DNA of 64,000 bases from Haloferax marinum. Lineage in GTDB: Archaea; Halobacteriota; Halobacteria; Halobacteriales; Haloferacaceae. The translations under genes were made by a program, and so were the position numbers. The notes under the pieces were generated by a model. It saw nothing but the letters and a program-made list of their open reading frames with translations, did no database searches and was not told where the DNA came from. Position 1 is the stretch's first letter. Each line of letters begins with the position of its first letter. This document shows, piece by piece, positions 59,606-64,000 of the stretch. The DNA lies in contig NZ_WKJQ01000001.1 of the NCBI RefSeq assembly GCF_009674625.1, forward strand, positions 682,001-746,000, given 5' to 3'.

Positions 59606-60679
59606 ATGAAAGCAATCGTCGTCAAGCGAGGGGGAGACAAACCGGTCGTCATCGACAAACCACGACCGGAGCCTGAGTCGGGGGAGGCACTCGTCAGGAC
59701 GCTCCGTGTCGGTGTCGATGGAACCGACCACGAGGTCATCGCCGGCGGGCACGGCGGGTTCCCGGAAGGCGAAGACCACCTCGTCCTCGGCCACGAAGCA
59801 GTCGGTGTCGTCGTCGACCCCAACGACACCGAGTTAGAGGAAGGCGACGTCGTCGTCCCGACGGTTCGACGCCCCCCAGCGTCGGGGACGAACGAGTACT
59901 TCGAGAAGGGGCAACCGGATATGGCCCCGGAAGGGATGTACGCCGAACGTGGCATCGTCGGCGAACACGGCTTCATGTCCGACTTCTTCACGAGTCCAGA
60001 GGAGTACCTCGTCCGAATTCCACGCTCGCTGGCAGACCTCGGCTTCCTCATCGAACCGATCTCTATCACCGAGAAAGCCCGCGAACTGGCCTACGCGAGT
60101 CGGTCGACGTTCGACTGGAACCCGTCTTCTGCGCTCGTCCTCGGCAACGGCAGTCTCGGTCTCCTGACGCTGGCGATGCTGAAAGCCGACGACAAAGCCT
60201 ACGACGACCTCTACTGTCTCGGCCGGCGTGACCGGCCCGACCCGACTATCGACATCATCGAGAAACTGGGCGGAACGTACGTCGATTCCAGAGAGACACC
60301 GGTCGGCGAGATTCCAGACGTGTACGAGCACATGGACTTCATCTACGAAGCGACGGGCTTTCCGAAACACGCGATACAGTCGGCTCAGGCCCTCGCTCCG
60401 AACGGTGTCGCCGCGTTGCTGGGCGTCCCGAGCGATTGGGCGTTCGAAGTCGACGCCGGTGCGTTCCACCGCGAGATGGTCCTCCACAACAAGGCGCTCG
60501 TCGGGAGCGTCAACTCCCACGTGAAGCATTTCGAGGCGGCGACGGTGACGTTCACCAAACTCCCCCGGTGGTTCCTCCGTGACCTCGTCACCGGCGTCTA
60601 CCCACTTTCGGAGTTCGAAGAAGCATTCGACGACGACGACACCACTATAAAAACCGCCATCGAATTCAGTAGCGTATGA
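59606..60679 (+). CDS. gdh: Glucose 1-dehydrogenase
   Basis: A 357-residue zinc-dependent medium-chain dehydrogenase that oxidises glucose to gluconolactone in the semi-phosphorylative Entner-Doudoroff route. The zinc and substrate residues known from the Haloferax mediterranei enzyme fall at the same numbers: Asp38, His63, Glu64 and Glu150. The nucleotide fold is LVLGNGSLGLLTLAML, and RRDRPDPT suits NADP binding. Start ATG 59606 (MKAIVVKRGGDKP) matches the family; an upstream in-frame start at 59498 is not credible. The stop overlaps gfcR (ATGA). Confidence 0.96.
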   Translation: MKAIVVKRGGDKPVVIDKPRPEPESGEALVRTLRVGVDGTDHEVIAGGHGGFPEGEDHLVLGHEAVGVVVDPNDTELEEGDVVVPTVRRPPASGTNEYFEKGQPDMAPEGMYAERGIVGEHGFMSDFFTSPEEYLVRIPRSLADLGFLIEPISITEKARELAYASRSTFDWNPSSALVLGNGSLGLLTLAMLKADDKAYDDLYCLGRRDRPDPTIDIIEKLGGTYVDSRETPVGEIPDVYEHMDFIYEATGFPKHAIQSAQALAPNGVAALLGVPSDWAFEVDAGAFHREMVLHNKALVGSVNSHVKHFEAATVTFTKLPRWFLRDLVTGVYPLSEFEEAFDDDDTTIKTAIEFSSV

Positions 60680-61308
60680 AGAACGTCGACGACCTCATCG
60701 CCAGTGCGGCGGAGCTCGCGGACCGTGGTCTCTCGAAAGGGGAAATTGCCGACGAACTCAACGTCTCCCGCGAAACCGCCAGTTGGCTGGTCGACCGAAG
60801 TGGTGCCGCCACGAAACCCGAACCCGAACAGAAACCCGACGGCCCACACGACATCCACGTAGACTGGAACGCCATCGGAAGCGGCGGCAGACGCCTCACG
60901 TACATCGGGCGCGCACTCGCAGACCTCCTGACCGAGACCCACGACAGCGCCGACGTGACCATCGGAATCGAGAAAGCTGGCGTCCCACTTGCCACGAGCG
61001 TCTCCCGCGAACTCGAAACCTCGCTCGGTTCGTACTCCCCCGCGAAACACCAGTGGGACGAAGGCGACATCGAAGACCTCGGTGGCGGCTTCTCCCGCAA
61101 CTTCGCACCCGTCTCTGGGCAACGGTGCTTCATCGTCGACGACACGGTGACGAGCGGAACCACGCTCCGTGAGACGATCGAATCGATTCGTGCCGAAGGT
61201 GGCGAACCGCTCGCGTGCGTCGTCATCGTCGACAAACAGGGTGTCGACGAAATCGACGGCGTCCCCGTCTACTCGCTCATCAACGTCGTGCGCGTCGGCG
61301 AGAAGTAA
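60676..61308 (+). CDS. gfcR: GfcR: PRTase-like transcriptional regulator of sugar catabolism
   Basis: A 210-residue regulator formed by an N-terminal helix-turn-helix (LSKGEIADELNVSRETASWLVDRSG) and a type I phosphoribosyltransferase-like domain. The PRPP motif is CFIVDDTVTSGTTL (~151-164). GfcR in Haloferax volcanii activates genes for glucose and fructose breakdown; it is not a true orotate enzyme. ATGA overlap with gdh couples the two. Ligand likely a phosphorylated sugar; direct gdh control is plausible. Confidence 0.92.
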   Translation: MKNVDDLIASAAELADRGLSKGEIADELNVSRETASWLVDRSGAATKPEPEQKPDGPHDIHVDWNAIGSGGRRLTYIGRALADLLTETHDSADVTIGIEKAGVPLATSVSRELETSLGSYSPAKHQWDEGDIEDLGGGFSRNFAPVSGQRCFIVDDTVTSGTTLRETIESIRAEGGEPLACVVIVDKQGVDEIDGVPVYSLINVVRVGEK

Positions 61309-61393
61309 CGGGACGCGTCCAGCCGGTTCGCGTCGTCTCCCCGAGTCACCCCACGACGCAACTCCTTTGTCTACCGGGGCGTAACGTGAGGCT

Positions 61394-61738
61394 ATGACTT
61401 TCCAACCCGAGAGCATGGACCCCGAAGAGGTCAAGTCCCGCGTCGACGACGCGATCGAGAACAACGATATCGTCCTGTTCATGAAGGGCAACCGCCTCAT
61501 GCCGCAGTGCGGCTACTCCGCGAAGGCCCTCGAACTCATCTCCCAGTACGTCGACGAGTTCGAGACGGTCGACGTGCTCCCTGCGCTTCCACACTACCGG
61601 GCGGCGCTCGACGAAAAAAGTGGCTGGGAGACGATTCCGCAGACGTTCGTCGAGGGTGAGTTCGTCGGTGGGAGCGACATCCTCGAAGAGCTCGACAACC
61701 GTGGCGAACTCGAAGCGACACTCGCTGGCGAGAACTAA
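61394..61738 (+). CDS. Monothiol glutaredoxin-like protein
   Basis: A 114-residue protein of the Grx4/Grx5 type. The active site is Cys39 in MPQCGYSAKAL, a CGYS variant of CGFS, and KGNRLMPQCG, DVLPALPHYRAAL, TIPQTFVEGEFVGGSDIL are matching blocks. Monothiol glutaredoxins carry Fe-S clusters with glutathione; haloarchaea use gamma-glutamylcysteine instead, so the cofactor pair may differ. Confidence 0.9.
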   Translation: MTFQPESMDPEEVKSRVDDAIENNDIVLFMKGNRLMPQCGYSAKALELISQYVDEFETVDVLPALPHYRAALDEKSGWETIPQTFVEGEFVGGSDILEELDNRGELEATLAGEN

Positions 61739-61882
61739 CCACCCGACTGCGCGGCGGTTACTCGATTTATTTCTTGGCTAACCGGAAGGGGAGCCCATAT
61801 AAGTCTCCGACTCGTACATCAACACAGGTATCGCCAACCGCGTGCGACCGCACTGTGGCACTCGTCGATACCGAAGCCAACA

Positions 61883-62449
61883 ATGTCAGGCCGCGTATAT
61901 CGACTCCATTCGACGTTGGAACTGCCACTCGAAGACGTAATGGACTACTTCGAGAATAACCCTACCCTCCCACCGGAGGTTGAGGACGTGGACATCACGC
62001 GCCGCAACAACACCCTCATCATCAAAGCCGTCTCTGCTGACGACAGCCTCAGCAAGTACACCCCGACGGCCCAGCTGAAGGCGAGCGTGACCGAAAACCG
62101 CGTCTACGAGGAAGAGCCACCCCGAGCGGGTGCACCGAGCTGGGGAGACGAAGAAGAAGAGGAAATCCCCTCGGAACTCGTCGAGTTCGCCTGTTTCAAA
62201 GGTGACCTCGAAACCGTGCTCCAGAACACGGCCCTCCAGTACCCGATGTTCCTCGTGCTGCGTGAGATCGCGATGCTCTCCGAGAAGGGCACGCTGACCG
62301 CAATCACCGAAGAGAGCGACGAACTTCAGGCGACGCGCATCGTCGAAGGAGAAGTGCGTGCTGCGTCCGTCGAAGTCGTCGAGAACCCCCAACAGAACGG
62401 GTCGTCCGACAGCGGTGTCAACTGGCGCGACAACAAGTTCATCTCCTAA
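61883..62449 (+). CDS. Conserved haloarchaeal protein, unknown function
   Basis: A 188-residue acidic soluble protein (RVYRLHSTLELPLEDVMDYFENNPTLPPEVEDVDITRRNNTLIIKAVSADDSLSKYTPTAQLKASVTENRV then a DEEEEE linker and a helical half VEFACFKGDLETVLQNTALQYPMFLVLREIAML). The two-domain layout looks conserved, but I know no function. TATAAG at 61798-61803 gives a leader of about 55 nt, longer than most here. Confidence 0.72.
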   Translation: MSGRVYRLHSTLELPLEDVMDYFENNPTLPPEVEDVDITRRNNTLIIKAVSADDSLSKYTPTAQLKASVTENRVYEEEPPRAGAPSWGDEEEEEIPSELVEFACFKGDLETVLQNTALQYPMFLVLREIAMLSEKGTLTAITEESDELQATRIVEGEVRAASVEVVENPQQNGSSDSGVNWRDNKFIS

Positions 62450-62583
62450 ACCCGCCCTTTCCTCCGTCTGGTGCCACAGTTCAGCGGTCGCCCCTGTCGC
62501 CACTGTGTTCATTGGTACCACGATTCGACCACTACCTGTTGCAAAAAGCATTTACAGTGCCTAATTATATCTAATTACGAACC

Positions 62584-63555
62584 ATGTCGGAAGCCTTCCC
62601 AGAGTACCTCGACGTCGACTACACCGACGGCGAAGGTGAGACGCCGGAAGATTACCCGAGCACCGAAGCGAAAATCGAGAAGGCAATCGAGGTCACCAAG
62701 CGCGGCCTCGAGCAGTACGAGAACCCCGCCGTCATGTGGACCGGTGGGAAAGACTCGACGCTCACGCTCTACTTCATCAAGGAAGTCGCAGAGAAGTACG
62801 ACCTCGAAGTCCCGCCGGCAGTCTTCATCGACCACTACCAGCACTTCGACGAAATCATGGACTTCGTCGAGCACTGGGCCGACGAGTGGGACCTCGACGT
62901 CATCTGGGCACGCAACGAGGACGTCGGCAACTACGTCGACGAACACGGCCTCGAACCCGGCGACGACATCCCCGTCTCGGAACTCTCCGAGCACAACCAG
63001 CACCACATTCGCAACATCCTCGAGTACGAAGAGGAGACGTTCCCCTTCCTGCTCGACACCTACGTGGGCAACCACCTGCTGAAGACCGTCGCGCTCAACG
63101 ACACCCTCGAGAAGCACGACATCGACGGCGTCATCTCCGGCGTCCGCTGGGACGAACAGGAGGCCCGCGCCGACGAGACGTTCTTCAGTCCGCGCCACAA
63201 CCCCGACATCTACCCACCACACGACCGCATCCAACCCATCCTCCAGTTCGAAGAGAGCGCCGTCTGGGACGCCTTCTGGTACTTCGCCGTCCCCGACACC
63301 GTCGAGAACTACCCCGAAGACGGCTACGTCCCGACGAGCGACGAGGACCTCCCCGAGGGCGTCTCGCAGGAAGACGTCCCCGTCTCGCCGAAGTACTTCG
63401 CTGGCTTCCGCAGTCTCGGCAGCGAAGTCTCGACCGACAAGTCCGCCGACGAACCGGCGTGGCTCCAGGACATGGCGAACACGACCGAGCGCGCAGGCCG
63501 CGCCCAGGACAAAGAAGACCTGATGGAGCGCCTGCGTGACCTCGGCTACATGTAG
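62584..63555 (+). CDS. PP-loop ATPase, PAPS-reductase family
   Basis: A 323-residue member of the phosphoadenosine phosphosulfate reductase/sulfurtransferase-like family. The PP-loop is MWTGGKDST near residue 52-60, with FIDHYQHFDEIMDFV (the second nucleotide strand) and GVISGVRWDEQEARADETFFSPRHNPDIYPPHDRIQPIL as the substrate part. It has almost no cysteine, so reductive sulfur chemistry of the CysH type is unlikely; adenylyl transfer (CysD-like) or RNA/cofactor thiolation could apply. A paralogue follows 220 bp later. TAATTATATC at 62561-62570 is the likely TATA. Confidence 0.85.
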   Translation: MSEAFPEYLDVDYTDGEGETPEDYPSTEAKIEKAIEVTKRGLEQYENPAVMWTGGKDSTLTLYFIKEVAEKYDLEVPPAVFIDHYQHFDEIMDFVEHWADEWDLDVIWARNEDVGNYVDEHGLEPGDDIPVSELSEHNQHHIRNILEYEEETFPFLLDTYVGNHLLKTVALNDTLEKHDIDGVISGVRWDEQEARADETFFSPRHNPDIYPPHDRIQPILQFEESAVWDAFWYFAVPDTVENYPEDGYVPTSDEDLPEGVSQEDVPVSPKYFAGFRSLGSEVSTDKSADEPAWLQDMANTTERAGRAQDKEDLMERLRDLGYM

Positions 63556-63570
63556 AGCCGACGTTTTTTG
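63556..63570 (+). terminator. T-tract after the first PP-loop gene
   Basis: AGCCGACGTTTTTTG: six T residues within 15 bp of the stop, a good archaeal terminator. A perfect hairpin (GGTTGCGC-TTT-GCGCAACC, 63578-63596) lies just beyond. Confidence 0.55.
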
Positions 63571-63577
63571 ACGTTCG

Positions 63578-63732
63578 GGTTGCGCTTTGCGCAACCACTC
63601 ACCCAATAACCTCGACTAAAAACTGCCGAGCGATTCGCTTCGCTCATCACTCGGTACAGCGTCTTGGACGAGTACCTCGTATGCTCGTTTTTTCGCAGTT
63701 AACAGTCGGTAGGCAGTGCCTACCGTCCTGTT
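63578..63732. other. Hairpin-rich gap between PP-loop paralogues
   Basis: Three hairpins in 155 bp: GGTTGCGC/GCGCAACC (63578-63596), GAGCGA/TCGCTC (near 63629-63646), and AACAG-T-CGGTAGGC-AGT-GCCTACCG-TC-CTGTT (63701-63732, 13 pairs). A second T-tract (TTTTTT, 63688-63693) lies before the last. Probable terminators and a possible structured leader for the next gene. Confidence 0.5.
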
Positions 63733-63774
63733 AGTCCGAAAACATAGATAACGTCTCCCGGCGATGTTTGGTGC

Positions 63775-64000
63775 ATGGCCCTATCGTTCCCAGACTATCT
63801 CGACCTCGATTACACTGCGGGGCGCGACGAGACTGCCGACGCGTACCCGACGCTCGAGGACAAACTCGAGAAAGCAGCACTCGTCACGCGGACCGCACTC
63901 GAACAGTACGAACGACCCGCAATCATGTGGACGGGTGGGAAAGACTCGACTGTCGTCCTCTACGTCGTCCGCGAAGTCGCTGCCGACATGGGTGTCGAGG
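63775..64000 (+). CDS. PP-loop ATPase paralogue, cut by window end
   Basis: Start of a second PAPS-reductase-like gene: MALSFPDYLDLDYTAGRDE, LEDKLEKAALVTRTALEQYE, and the PP-loop IMWTGGKDSTVVLYVV. It is clearly a paralogue of the gene at 62584 (EAFPEYLDVDYTDGEGET, VMWTGGKDSTLTLYFI) and in the same orientation, so a tandem duplication. 75 codons are inside the window. AACATAG at 63741-63747 may be the TATA element. Confidence 0.85.
   Translation, partial: MALSFPDYLDLDYTAGRDETADAYPTLEDKLEKAALVTRTALEQYERPAIMWTGGKDSTVVLYVVREVAADMGVE

Overview
The window is a high-GC euryarchaeal chromosome segment that looks like Haloferax or a very close haloarchaeon. Proteins are strongly acidic, and many genes have a TATA-like box about 25-30 nt before the start codon, the leaderless layout of haloarchaea. 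Typical haloarchaeal genes are present: CetZ tubulin, halocyanins, FolC-FolP fusion, GfcR, PssA, Trm112 and an alpha proteasome subunit. The glucose dehydrogenase matches the Haloferax enzyme family almost residue for residue. I see no insertion sequence, integrase, CRISPR array, tRNA or rRNA. The segment reads as conserved core chromosome, densely packed and with frequent 4-bp ATGA/GTGA overlaps.

Layout. 0-13 kb: end of ribosomal protein S3Ae, a halocyanin, archaetidylserine synthase, acyl-CoA dehydrogenase, squalene-synthase-type enzyme, cytochrome oxidase subunit III, a K+-channel/RCK protein, a penicillin-acylase operon with a second CDP-alcohol transferase, and a methyltransferase. 13-25 kb: a large coiled-coil protein of unknown role, purA, Trm112, a DR2241/CbiX siroheme-cobalamin pair, cysS and trxB. 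25-32 kb: regulators, a radical SAM enzyme with its small partner, a second halocyanin, a 44-residue zinc-ribbon protein, a three-regulator cluster around a palindromic promoter, the HARP protein-only RNase P homologue, and CetZ. 32-36 kb: a divergent BtuCD/BtuF-type importer. 36-41 kb: a GIDE-like membrane protein, srp19-gar1-presenilin protease, small membrane proteins and a LabA-like NYN protein. 41.6-47.4 kb: a tight dapA-dapB-dapD-lysA-dapF-dapE lysine operon. 48-51 kb: Rpp30, a methyltransferase, Pop5 and PsmA, the classic archaeal RNase P/proteasome neighbourhood. 51-59 kb: NRDE protein, FolCP, a stress protein, a LysE-type exporter with no normal start codon, and purNH divergent from purB. 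59-64 kb: glucose dehydrogenase with its regulator GfcR, a monothiol glutaredoxin, and two tandem PP-loop (PAPS-reductase-like) genes, the second cut by the window end.

How it fits together. Several entries are linked functionally. PssA supplies the lipid used by the archaeosortase anchoring route, and the BtuF-type protein carries a C-terminal tripartite signal of the PGF-CTERM kind. CbiX and the radical SAM enzyme both fit tetrapyrrole (siroheme to heme or cobamide) metabolism, next to a corrinoid-type importer. purA, purNH and purB share what looks like one palindromic operator. No single new system dominates. The most interesting points are this candidate purine operator, an array of GAGCGYT motifs plus a structured leader before the lysine operon, in-frame duplications of gene 3' ends at cetZ and purB, the CTG-start exporter, and the co-occurrence of HARP with RNA-based RNase P subunits.
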